Source: Leptotrichia sp. HSP-536
GTDB lineage: Bacteria > Fusobacteriota > Fusobacteriia > Fusobacteriales > Leptotrichiaceae
Direction: 5' to 3'
Length of the DNA: 64,000 nt
Assembly: GCF_041199985.1 (NCBI RefSeq)
Contig: NZ_CP165647.1
Location: forward strand, 1,550,001 to 1,614,000
Shown: positions 8,235-15,220 of the stretch, one piece after another
How positions within the stretch are numbered: the first letter of the stretch is position 1
Layout: every line of letters starts with the position of its first letter
Made by a program: the position numbers and the translations under genes
Notes under the pieces: generated by a model
Told to the model about the DNA's origin: nothing
Database searches by the model: none
What the model saw: the letters and a program-made list of their open reading frames with translations, nothing else

Positions 8235-9272
8235 TTAAATATCTTCTTCAATTTTTTTATATATTTCACCCAAAACTTCCCCAATATCTCCATCTAGACA
8301 AATACTTCTCTCTTCGAGTTCATTTGGACAAAATGCTTCCTGGTAATTTACACAGGCATAAACAGCTTTTTTATTTTCCATTACCATATACCAGAAAGGA
8401 TACTTCACAATTACAGGTGTGTTTGCTCCAACTCCTAATTCTAAAAATAAAATATGCATCTTTTTGTAATTTTCAAGAAAATTTGAATATTCTTCAGACG
8501 CTTTGTGCCATCCTTCATCTTCCACAAACGAACTGTCAGCACGAAGATTGGTTGTCATATCTGAACCATCGTCAGGACATTTTGGAATTAATTCTGTCGG
8601 AATTTTCATAAGAATTTTTTTATTTTCAGGAACACCAAATATCCCATTTTCATCTTTTACAAATCCTTGTGCTTCCATCGCTTTCATTACCCATTCTTCA
8701 TTATCATAGGTTTTTCGTATTTGTGGATTCACACTTTGGAATAAGCCATAATCTCCTTGCGTATAAAAAAGTCTTTTTTTATCAAATCCTGCTTTTTGAA
8801 ATTGGTGATCTACATTTGTTGTGATGACAAAATAATTTTTATCTTTTAAAAGAGAAAATAATTTTTCGTAGACAGGTTTTTCAGCTTTAACATAACGATT
8901 GAAATATATATGTCTTGCCCACCATGCCCACCGAATTTCAGCATTTGGAAATGGATAAAAACCACCTGAATACATATCTGTAATGCCATATTTTTCTATA
9001 AAGTCAAAAAAATATTTTTCAAATCTTGCTCCACTGTATGTGAAACCTGCCGAAGTTGATAATCCTGAACCAGCACCTACTACAATAGCATCTGCATTTT
9101 GAATTTCATTTTTCAAAAGTTCTATCCGTTCTTCTCTCGAACCTTTTCCTAATGAAAACTTATTTTCAAAAGTCCCCAATACCACCAATCCTTTTTGAAG
9201 CGTTTCTAAATATCCATTTCTTCTACTGTAAGATTTCTTCATAGTATTTTTTATCTCCCTCTTTAAAAACAT
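8235..9272 (-). CDS. SirTM-type sirtuin (class M protein ADP-ribosyltransferase)
   Basis: A 345-residue sirtuin. GAGSGLSTSAG at 66-76 is the NAD-binding loop, TTNVDHQF lies at 151-158 and TQGDYG at 171-176. The histidine that catalyses deacylation in ordinary sirtuins is replaced by Q172, as in the SirTM class, and the zinc-binding cysteine module is reduced. SirTM enzymes of streptococci and staphylococci ADP-ribosylate a lipoylated GcvH-like protein, and this is reversed by the macrodomain protein encoded beside them. Here the gene overlaps the end of the zinc-macrodomain gene by 50 bp. The start at 9272 has GAAAGGGTG at good spacing; an alternative ATG at 9242 has a more distant GGGAG. No GcvH-L or LplA2 gene is nearby. 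Confidence 0.87.
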   Translation of the reverse strand: MFLKREIKNTMKKSYSRRNGYLETLQKGLVVLGTFENKFSLGKGSREERIELLKNEIQNADAIVVGAGSGLSTSAGFTYSGARFEKYFFDFIEKYGITDMYSGGFYPFPNAEIRWAWWARHIYFNRYVKAEKPVYEKLFSLLKDKNYFVITTNVDHQFQKAGFDKKRLFYTQGDYGLFQSVNPQIRKTYDNEEWVMKAMEAQGFVKDENGIFGVPENKKILMKIPTELIPKCPDDGSDMTTNLRADSSFVEDEGWHKASEEYSNFLENYKKMHILFLELGVGANTPVIVKYPFWYMVMENKKAVYACVNYQEAFCPNELEERSICLDGDIGEVLGEIYKKIEEDI

Positions 9273-10029
9273 TAAAAATCACCCTTTCCATAGCATTTGG
9301 ATTTTCCACTAACCATTTTTGTACTGTATCCACAGCAATTTCTGCCGCCCTTTTATTTGGAAAACGGAATACTCCAGTTGAAATACAGCAAAATGCCACA
9401 CTTTTCAAATTATTTTCCAGACACATATTTAAAATATTTGTATAGCAATCTGCTAATTTTTGTTCTAATTCTGGCGTAAGTCTATCTTTTACTATCGGAC
9501 CAACTATGTGAATCACATTTCTTGCTGGAAGATTGTAAGCATTCGTAATCATTGGAATCGCTGTCGGCTGCTCATAATAGTTTCCATATTTTTTTCTTAA
9601 TTTCTTCATTTTATGACTACATTCTTCCCGAAGCTGTATTCCTGCATAAGTATGAATTTGATTATCAATACACATATGCATCGGTACAAAGCATCCTAAC
9701 ATTTGAGAATTAGCCGCATTTACTATGGCATCTAATTCAAGCCTTGTAATATCTCCCTGCCAGATAGAAACATTCCCTTTAATTACAGGAATATCTGAAA
9801 TCTGAACAATACCTTTTTCTTCAGCACGGACAGATAAATATTCATCCTGCACCTTCAAAACTGAACCTGACATTTTCTTAGGCATACGGACATTCATCAA
9901 AGACCTCAAAATACAACGTTTTCCATTTATATCTTCTGGAATTTCTATATCTTTATATTCAACTGAATCAGCTTTGAACTCTTTTAAAAGATAATCAAGT
10001 CTTTTTTCCTGCTCTTTATTCTTTTCCAT
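9223..10029 (-). CDS. Zinc-dependent macrodomain ADP-ribosylhydrolase
   Basis: A 268-residue protein. An N-terminal helical region (1-85) precedes a macrodomain with GDITRLELDAIVNAANS at 92-108. The loop LGCFVPMHMCIDNQIH follows, where C113, H118 and C120 match the metal ligands of zinc-dependent macrodomains, the class linked to SirTM. Such enzymes remove ADP-ribose from modified proteins, here presumably the mark placed by the adjacent SirTM. It lies 81 bp downstream of the Rrf2 gene on the same strand and overlaps the SirTM gene, so the three are probably one operon. The start follows GGAAGGTAGAGTT. Confidence 0.87.
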   Translation of the reverse strand: MEKNKEQEKRLDYLLKEFKADSVEYKDIEIPEDINGKRCILRSLMNVRMPKKMSGSVLKVQDEYLSVRAEEKGIVQISDIPVIKGNVSIWQGDITRLELDAIVNAANSQMLGCFVPMHMCIDNQIHTYAGIQLREECSHKMKKLRKKYGNYYEQPTAIPMITNAYNLPARNVIHIVGPIVKDRLTPELEQKLADCYTNILNMCLENNLKSVAFCCISTGVFRFPNKRAAEIAVDTVQKWLVENPNAMERVIFNVFKEGDKKYYEEILQ

Positions 10030-10110
10030 AACTCTACCTTCCTTCTATTATTCATTCAAATAATTTTTATAATTTCACAAATATTTTCTTTAATTCTGTT
10101 ATTTCTAAAT

Positions 10111-10551
10111 TTAATCTTTTTTCCCTAAAATTTCCTGTATTTCATTTTTAAGGCTTTCTAGTGTATATTTTTTCATTTCATTTTCCATAGCCTTTTGTAT
10201 CGTTTCCAGTTTACTATCAAGCAATTTATGAATATTTTTTCCCACAGGACATTCTGGATTCGGATTTTTATGAAAATTAAACAATTCATTATTTTCCAGT
10301 GGTTCAATTGCCACATATACATCATAAAATGTTATTTCCTTTAGAGGTTTTGTCAATTCAATTCCTCCAGTTCCTCTTGCAACTGTTATTAATCCTGCAC
10401 TTTTTAATTTTGTCAAAATTTTTCTTATAATAACAGGATTCGTATTTATACTTCCAGCAAGAAAATCACTTGTAATCCTGTATTCATCTTTAAATACCTC
10501 TACACATGCAAAAATATGTAGCGCTATCGTAAATCTGCTTGATATCTGCAT
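10111..10551 (-). CDS. Rrf2-family transcriptional regulator (YwnA-like)
   Basis: A 146-residue winged-helix protein. MQISSRFTIALHI opens the first helix, and the recognition helix TNPVIIRKILTKL spans about 37-49. A wing GLITVARGTGGIEL follows at 53-66. There are two cysteines, C16 and C101, the second in an NPECPVG motif as in YwnA-type Rrf2 proteins; no CxxxxxCxxC iron-sulfur triad is present. Rrf2 regulators often sense redox or thiol state. It is the first gene of an operon with the macrodomain and SirTM genes. The promoter upstream carries two dyads (10618-10642 and 10670-10688) that are good candidates for its operators, suggesting autorepression of the whole unit. Confidence 0.88.
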   Translation of the reverse strand: MQISSRFTIALHIFACVEVFKDEYRITSDFLAGSINTNPVIIRKILTKLKSAGLITVARGTGGIELTKPLKEITFYDVYVAIEPLENNELFNFHKNPNPECPVGKNIHKLLDSKLETIQKAMENEMKKYTLESLKNEIQEILGKKD

Positions 10552-10617
10552 AATCCCACTCTCCTTTTCTATATTTTCTATTACTTTTTCTATTTGAAAA
10601 ACTTCTAATTTTTCTTT

Positions 10618-10642
10618 AGATGTAATAACAATAATTACATCT
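10618..10642. promoter_or_regulatory. Candidate Rrf2 operator, downstream dyad
   Basis: The perfect 9-bp inverted repeat AGATGTAAT - 7 bases - ATTACATCT covers the expected transcription start of the rrf2 promoter. Binding here would block transcription. Confidence 0.65.
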
Positions 10643-10651
10643 TATAAAATA

Positions 10652-10680
10652 ATGATACAATATTTTTGATGTAATGTCAA
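10652..10680 (-). promoter_or_regulatory. Promoter of the Rrf2-macro-SirTM operon
   Basis: On the minus strand a perfect -35 TTGACA (10675-10680) is followed after exactly 17 bases by the -10 TATCAT (10652-10657). Transcription would start near 10645, about 95 bp before the rrf2 ATG. Confidence 0.75.
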
Positions 10681-10688
10681 TAGTTACA
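10670..10688. promoter_or_regulatory. Candidate Rrf2 operator, -35 dyad
   Basis: TGTAA - 9 bases - TTACA overlaps the -35 box and shares the TGTAA half-site with the dyad at 10618-10642. Two related dyads bracketing one promoter suit an autoregulated repressor. Confidence 0.55.
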
Positions 10689-10825
10689 ACAAAAAATTAT
10701 AAATAAAAAACTTCTTTAATCAAGATAAATTCTTAAATTTAAAGAAGTTTATTATTATTATATTCACTTTAAATTTCTTCGTATTATTTTAGGTAACTTG
10801 TATTATTTTACTCATACCTTCAAAC

Positions 10826-11359
10826 TTATAATCTATTTCCTAAAAAACTTGGTTTATATAATCTAATCTCTTTGTCTGCTTCTGTCATTTGTGAATCATT
10901 TTCATGAATATTTCCTTTTTCATCAATATATCTTACAATTTCTCCATTAGAATCAAAATAGTATTTCTTTTCAGAAATTCCAAGAACTTTAGGATTTTCT
11001 TTCCATACAGACTCTCCTGTAGGCATTACTTTTATGATATGTTCTGTATGTGTCATTTTTTCATATATAAAGTAAACTTTATCATTTTTTATATAATATT
11101 CTCTATATTCATTTCCTGTTTCAAAATCAAAATAGCTTACTATTTTTTTCAGTACATTTCCTTTATAGTAATAGCTGACTTCTCCTATAGCTCCATCATC
11201 TACCTCTTCTTTTCGTATTGTCAATTTCTCTTTATCTGTTCTATCCTTTTCATTTCTTATTTCCTGTATTACAGAATTTACCTTAGCTACAGCATATACA
11301 GCAGTATTGAATGAAAAAAAACATAGCATAAATAATACAAAATTCGTTATTTTTCTCAT
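10826..11359 (-). CDS. Secreted hypothetical protein (paralogue of 50920-51444)
   Basis: A 177-residue protein. The start is the ATG at 11359, behind GGAGATG; the frame runs further up only because it crosses debris of another gene. An N-terminal signal peptide (MRKITNFVLFMLCFFSF...YAVA) is followed by a soluble domain with several aromatic-rich strands: SYYYKGN, EYYIKNDKVYFIY, KKYYFDSNGEIVRYIDE. These short strand repeats resemble MORN or toxin-like beta repeats, but no family is recognised. It shares clear full-length similarity with the protein at 50920-51444, including VIQEI, YYYKGN and the NGxIHENDS ending. It is probably periplasmic; function unknown. Confidence 0.7.
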   Translation of the reverse strand: MRKITNFVLFMLCFFSFNTAVYAVAKVNSVIQEIRNEKDRTDKEKLTIRKEEVDDGAIGEVSYYYKGNVLKKIVSYFDFETGNEYREYYIKNDKVYFIYEKMTHTEHIIKVMPTGESVWKENPKVLGISEKKYYFDSNGEIVRYIDEKGNIHENDSQMTEADKEIRLYKPSFLGNRL

Positions 11360-11384
11360 AACAAAACATCTCCTTTTTTTAATA

Positions 11385-11503
11385 TTAAACATTATCAACT
11401 GATTTACAACTGTCTTTAATTTGCCACTCTTCTTCAGGATAGGTCTTTTCCCATTTCTCACATAATTTTGTCGTAATATCCATTCCAGCTTCATTTTGTT
11501 AAT
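11385..11503 (-). pseudogene. Remnant of a Gfo/Idh oxidoreductase C-terminus
   Basis: On the minus strand, INKMKLE at 11501-11483 and then, after a frame change, MDITTKLCEKWEKTYPEEEW, ending at TAA 11385-11387, match the C-terminus of the oxidoreductase at 49915-50895 (INQMKLE...MDIMTNLRKEWGMTYPEE). Five residues are deleted at the frame change. Both loci carry this gene next to the same kind of secreted protein, so the pair was duplicated and one oxidoreductase lost. Confidence 0.75.
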
Positions 11504-11563
11504 TTCTACTCAATAAAGTATATCCTTGTTTCAAAGTGAAGTCAAGAAGAAGAATACTATTGT

Positions 11564-12145
11564 TTATCTTCTTCTTTTTATTGCCTTATACTGTTCCGGC
11601 AATGCAATTCCAAGTAAAGTAATATAAACACTTATCATCATTGCAGGCGGATAAAATATACACGATATTATTAATCCGATTATTTTTATACTTATATCAA
11701 CTTTTATCCATCTTATCATTGTTTTTAATGATTCCTGCGATTCTTTATCATGTTTATTTACCTTTTCTAGCAGATACAACGAAATTATATTGCAGAATGT
11801 AACAGCCAGAACTATTACCCCATAAAATCCTTGAGCTACACTACTGTTATAATATAAAGTAACAAAAGAAGTTACATATGGAAAAAACGAGGAAAAGAAG
11901 AGTAGTACTACATTTACCCAGACAATTAACGGTGTAATATATTTTATTTTATGCCATTCATTATGCAGATTTACCCACATCGTTCCAAGCCAGAAAAATG
12001 AAAGCGTATATGCAAAAAAATCTACTTTCAGATTCCAAAGTGCTTTTAAAGTTGCTGTTTCAGGTTTTTTCAGTTCTAATATAAGAATTGTCATAATAAT
12101 TGCAAGCACAGCATCCATAAAAGCTGCCAATCTTTCTTTATTCAT
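11564..12145 (-). CDS. TMEM175 family (DUF1211) membrane protein, second copy
   Basis: A 193-residue protein with about six membrane helices. RLAAFMDAVLAIIMTILILEL at the N-terminus fits the TMEM175 signature RxxxFxDxxxAIxxTxxxLE. It is distantly related to the protein at 7517-8086. Bacterial TMEM175 proteins form leaky potassium channels. The gene is divergent from the LysR regulator at 12343, with a shared 200-bp upstream region that contains the repeated 48-bp element at 12268. Regulation by that LysR protein is possible but inferred only from position. Confidence 0.85.
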   Translation of the reverse strand: MNKERLAAFMDAVLAIIMTILILELKKPETATLKALWNLKVDFFAYTLSFFWLGTMWVNLHNEWHKIKYITPLIVWVNVVLLFFSSFFPYVTSFVTLYYNSSVAQGFYGVIVLAVTFCNIISLYLLEKVNKHDKESQESLKTMIRWIKVDISIKIIGLIISCIFYPPAMMISVYITLLGIALPEQYKAIKRRR

Positions 12146-12267
12146 AGTTAATCCCCATTCTATAATTTTATAATAATAATGTAATTATATCATAAATCAG
12201 TAAGAAATTTAATTTTTATTTTTATTTCCTTATCTTCATATAGTTATAATACTAAAATTTAAGATAG

Positions 12268-12315
12268 AAGTACAATACCGTTTAGAAAATGTGCTATAAT
12301 TAAAATGCATACTAG
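12268..12315. promoter_or_regulatory. 48-bp upstream element, copy 1 (lysR / TMEM175 intergenic)
   Basis: 40 of 48 bases are identical to 14822-14869. Both copies begin AAGTACAATACC and end CATACTAG. Inside this copy TGCTATAAT forms an extended -10 box pointing toward the LysR gene. It may be the regulator's binding region or a duplicated promoter. Confidence 0.5.
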
Positions 12316-12342
12316 AAATAAAAATTATATGAGGTGATTTAT

Positions 12343-13194
12343 ATGATAGAATTGGAACAACTTAAACAGCTTATCGCGTTTGCAACACATGGAACATTAT
12401 CAAAAGCCGCTGAAGAATTGTATATTTCACAGCCTGCCCTTTCCCGTTCGATACAAAAGCTGGAAAAAACTTTAGGGGTTGAACTTTTTGACAGGAAAAA
12501 AAATAAGATGGAATTAAATGAAAATGGAAAAACTGTTATCCAGTACGCAAAAAAAATATTGAATCTTGTAGATGAAATGGAAGAAAAAGTTAATAAAAAT
12601 AATCAGGTTCAAAATAATTTTTCAATTGGTTCATGTGCTCCAGCTCCATTGTGGGATATGATTTCATTATTTGGAAGATTTTATCCTGAAAAATATATTC
12701 TTCATAAAATAGAAAATAATCTTCAGCTATTTGAAAAACTTAAAAATGACAGTTATCAGATGATTATTCTTTCTAAACCTATTGACAATCCTGAATTTTT
12801 CTGCATAAAATACAAAACTGAACAATTATTTTTATCAGTTCCTTTGCAACATCCACTGGCTAAAAAGAAGGAAATATATTTTTCAGATATTACAGATGAC
12901 AGAATGCTCTTATTCAATCCAATAGGAATATGGAAGGATGTAGTTTTAGAAAAAATGCCTAATATGAACTTCCTTATCCAAAGTGACAGGATTATTTATC
13001 AGGAATTAGCTGAAATGCAAAATTTACTGCATTTCCGTTCAAATTTCACACTTGAACGTGAAAACAATTTCAAAAATAATATTTCAATTCCAATTGCTGA
13101 CAAGGAAGCAAGAATGACTTTCTACTGTGTCTGTAAGAAAAATATAAAAAATGAAATTGAGAAACTTTTTGATAGTTTTAGTAAAGATTCTTAA
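12343..13194 (+). CDS. LysR-family transcriptional regulator
   Basis: A 283-residue protein. The start is the ATG at 12343 with GAGGTG six bases upstream; the in-frame GTG at 12334 is inside that ribosome site. The N-terminal helix-turn-helix has ELEQLKQLIAF, LSKAAEELYISQPALSRSIQKLE and GVELFDRKK, the standard LTTR DNA-binding pattern over residues 1-60. The effector domain (about 90-280) is short and lacks recognisable ligand residues. It is divergent from a TMEM175 gene and convergent with the aldo/keto reductase and NAD(P)-binding genes. An element resembling its own upstream region also lies before the reductase gene, so those are likely targets. Family certain, inducer unknown. Confidence 0.9.
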   Translation: MIELEQLKQLIAFATHGTLSKAAEELYISQPALSRSIQKLEKTLGVELFDRKKNKMELNENGKTVIQYAKKILNLVDEMEEKVNKNNQVQNNFSIGSCAPAPLWDMISLFGRFYPEKYILHKIENNLQLFEKLKNDSYQMIILSKPIDNPEFFCIKYKTEQLFLSVPLQHPLAKKKEIYFSDITDDRMLLFNPIGIWKDVVLEKMPNMNFLIQSDRIIYQELAEMQNLLHFRSNFTLERENNFKNNISIPIADKEARMTFYCVCKKNIKNEIEKLFDSFSKDS

Positions 13195-13232
13195 AAAATA
13201 AGGGGGAAGAAATCTCTCCCGCTCTTATTTTT
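13194..13232. terminator. Bidirectional terminator between convergent genes
   Basis: AAAAATAAG and CTTATTTTT flank a GGGGA/TCTCCC inner stem. It serves the LysR gene on one strand and the NAD(P)-binding gene on the other. Confidence 0.65.
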
Positions 13233-13240
13233 ATGTTACA

Positions 13241-13846
13241 TTATTCAGGTCTACTTATTCCAAAACTTTCATTTATTCCATAATCAGAATTTTCTATTAA
13301 TTTTACAACAAAATTAGCAATAGCCTGTCGTGAAATGTCATGCCCTTTAAATTGTTCTCCTTTTTTTGTTATTTCATAATCATCGTTTCCTTCATCAAAC
13401 CACCCTGGACGTATTACCGTATATTCAAGTCCTGAATTTTCTATAATATCAGCAGCTTTTCTGTAAGGTATAAGAATTGAATTCTTTGGAAGATCTCCTA
13501 TTACTCCTTTAGAATTAGGAAGTTCATTATAAATTCCCATCGAAGATATAAAGATTATTCTTTTTACGCCAGTATTTTTCATTGTTTCAACTATACTTTC
13601 AGCCATTTTTTCAAGATTTCCACTTAATGCTGCAAATACTATATCTTGTTTTTCCATAGCTTCCTTAAGCTGAGCTTTGTTAAAAACATTTCCCACAATA
13701 GCTCTTTCTCTATTTTTATCAATTGTTAAACTTCCAGCTCCTGTCGAAAATAAAGTTAATTCATAATCAGTTTTTTCAAATAATGTTTTTCTCAATTTAT
13801 TCCCGATTGAACCTGTTGCTCCTACAATTAAGATTTTTTTTGACAT
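13241..13846 (-). CDS. NAD(P)-binding protein, NmrA / atypical SDR family
   Basis: A 201-residue Rossmann protein. It starts at the ATG behind GGAAGGAAAC; the upstream in-frame extension overlaps the 3' end of the reductase gene and is rejected. GATGSIGNKL at 8-17 is the dinucleotide-binding loop, IIFISSMGIYNE is the strand before the degenerate active site, and the C-terminal IRPGWFDEG fits the YwnB/NmrA-like group. These act as NAD(P)H-dependent reductases or redox sensors on quinones and similar compounds. It lies about 40 bp downstream of the aldo/keto reductase and is probably cotranscribed with it. Confidence 0.85.
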   Translation of the reverse strand: MSKKILIVGATGSIGNKLRKTLFEKTDYELTLFSTGAGSLTIDKNRERAIVGNVFNKAQLKEAMEKQDIVFAALSGNLEKMAESIVETMKNTGVKRIIFISSMGIYNELPNSKGVIGDLPKNSILIPYRKAADIIENSGLEYTVIRPGWFDEGNDDYEITKKGEQFKGHDISRQAIANFVVKLIENSDYGINESFGISRPE

Positions 13847-13886
13847 TTTTGTTTCCTTCCTATTAATTATTGCATCTCTGTTATAT

Positions 13887-14729
13887 TTATTTTCTTCCAT
13901 TAAGCCATTTTACTATTTCTACATCATCATGGTTTAAAAATAGACTTTCTTTTTTATCAAGTTCAGATATTTTTCCCATATCCTCACTGTTCAATTCAAA
14001 GTCAAATACATTAGAATTTTCTTCAATTCTTTCTTTTCTGACTGATTTTGGTATTACAACTACATCTCTCTGAATTAGCCATCTTAAAATTACCTGAGCC
14101 ACAGATTTGTTGTATTTTTTACCAATTTCAGACAAAATTTCATTTGTAAATATTCCATTTTTCCCTTCTGCAAAAGGTCCCCATGATTCTATTTGAACCC
14201 CATATTCCTTCATTATTTCATTTGCTTTGACCTGCTGATTGAAAGGATGTGTTTCCACCTGATTTACAGCTGGCACTACTTCATTATTCATAATAAAATC
14301 AACCAATCTGTCAGGATAGAAGTTACTTACACCAATTGCTTTTATTTTCCCTTCCTTATACAGCTCTGTCATCGCTCTCCAAGCTCCATATACATCATTA
14401 AATGGCTGATGTATAAGATATAAATCAATATATTCCAAATCCAATTTTTTTAAAGAAGTTTCAAATGCCAATTTTGCCTTTTCATAATTTGCATCACTTA
14501 CCCATAATTTTGTTGTAACAAAAATTTCTTCCCTAGGTATACCGCTTCTTTTTATAGCTCTTCCCACAGCTTCTTCGTTTCTGTAGGACGCAGCCGTATC
14601 AATTAATCTATATCCTGCTTTTAACGCATTATAGACTGCTTCCTCACATTCTTTCATATCGTCAATTTGAAATACTCCAAATCCTAATATTGGCATTTTT
14701 ACTCCATTGTTTAAAGTTACGTATTTCAT
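13887..14729 (-). CDS. Aldo/keto reductase
   Basis: A 280-residue TIM-barrel oxidoreductase of the AKR5 type. The catalytic tetrad is visible: D44 in LIDTAASYRNE, Y49, K74 in VTTKLW and H107 in YLIHQP. The NADPH-binding region PKSVRKERIEEN is near the C-terminus. It reduces aldehydes and 2-keto compounds such as methylglyoxal with NADPH in the cytoplasm. It is the first gene of a likely two-gene unit with the NAD(P)-binding protein. Its upstream region carries a copy of the element seen before the LysR gene. The start ATG follows TAGGAGGAAATATT. Confidence 0.92.
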   Translation of the reverse strand: MKYVTLNNGVKMPILGFGVFQIDDMKECEEAVYNALKAGYRLIDTAASYRNEEAVGRAIKRSGIPREEIFVTTKLWVSDANYEKAKLAFETSLKKLDLEYIDLYLIHQPFNDVYGAWRAMTELYKEGKIKAIGVSNFYPDRLVDFIMNNEVVPAVNQVETHPFNQQVKANEIMKEYGVQIESWGPFAEGKNGIFTNEILSEIGKKYNKSVAQVILRWLIQRDVVVIPKSVRKERIEENSNVFDFELNSEDMGKISELDKKESLFLNHDDVEIVKWLNGRK

Positions 14730-14821
14730 AATATTTCCTCCTAGATTTTTATATATCAGTTTTTTAAATCACGGTTATACCATCAATCTTCTTGAATTCA
14801 TTTTATCAAAATTTTTTTCTA

Positions 14822-14869
14822 AAGTACAATACCAATTAGGAAATGCACTATAACTAAAACACATACTAG
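14822..14869. promoter_or_regulatory. 48-bp upstream element, copy 2 (before aldo/keto reductase)
   Basis: 40 of 48 bases match 12268-12315. It lies 93 bp from the reductase start and overlaps the end of an open frame on the minus strand. It is a candidate binding region of the nearby LysR protein. Confidence 0.5.
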
Positions 14870-15048
14870 GCATTTATAATTTCAAAAAAACCAGTATTTC
14901 TCCTAGCTAAAAGATTTCTTATCATTTTTACCCTTTTCCTATTATTTTTTTGTACGCACAATCTGACTAAATCTTCTTCATTTTGAACATTATTCTGAGT
15001 AATAATGTCGTGTGTTTCTTTATTTATAAATAGTAGTTCACCAATTCT
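14866..15048 (-). pseudogene. Unidentified gene fragment, C-terminal 60 codons
   Basis: A minus-strand frame bounded by stops (TAA 15049-15051 and TAG 14866-14868) encodes a plausible protein tail: GELLFINKETHDII, then NEEDLVRLCVQKNNRKRV and NLLARRNTGFFEIINA. Its composition is that of a real protein rather than noise, but there is no start codon with a ribosome site at its beginning. I do not recognise the family. The rest of 14730-15220 holds the 48-bp element and AT-rich DNA leading to the aminotransferase promoter. Confidence 0.4.
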
Positions 15049-15220
15049 TTATTACACTAAAATTACTTTAAAACTAAACACAAAAAATCATAATTATCCT
15101 GCTCAATTCCAAAATTTATGTATTTCCCATCAGTTCAATTCCAAAGAAATTCAAGTATACTACAACTAAAAAATATGGTATAATTACTGATAATAACTTA
15201 CAGATAAGGAAGGTTTTAAA

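Noticed and set aside
8235..9272. Ordinary sirtuin deacetylase
   Set aside because: The catalytic histidine is replaced by glutamine and the gene is paired with a zinc macrodomain, which indicates the SirTM class.
11360..11494. N-terminal extension of the secreted protein at 10826
   Set aside because: No ribosome site supports it. The region is debris of a Gfo/Idh gene in another frame, and a proper start with a signal peptide lies at 11359.
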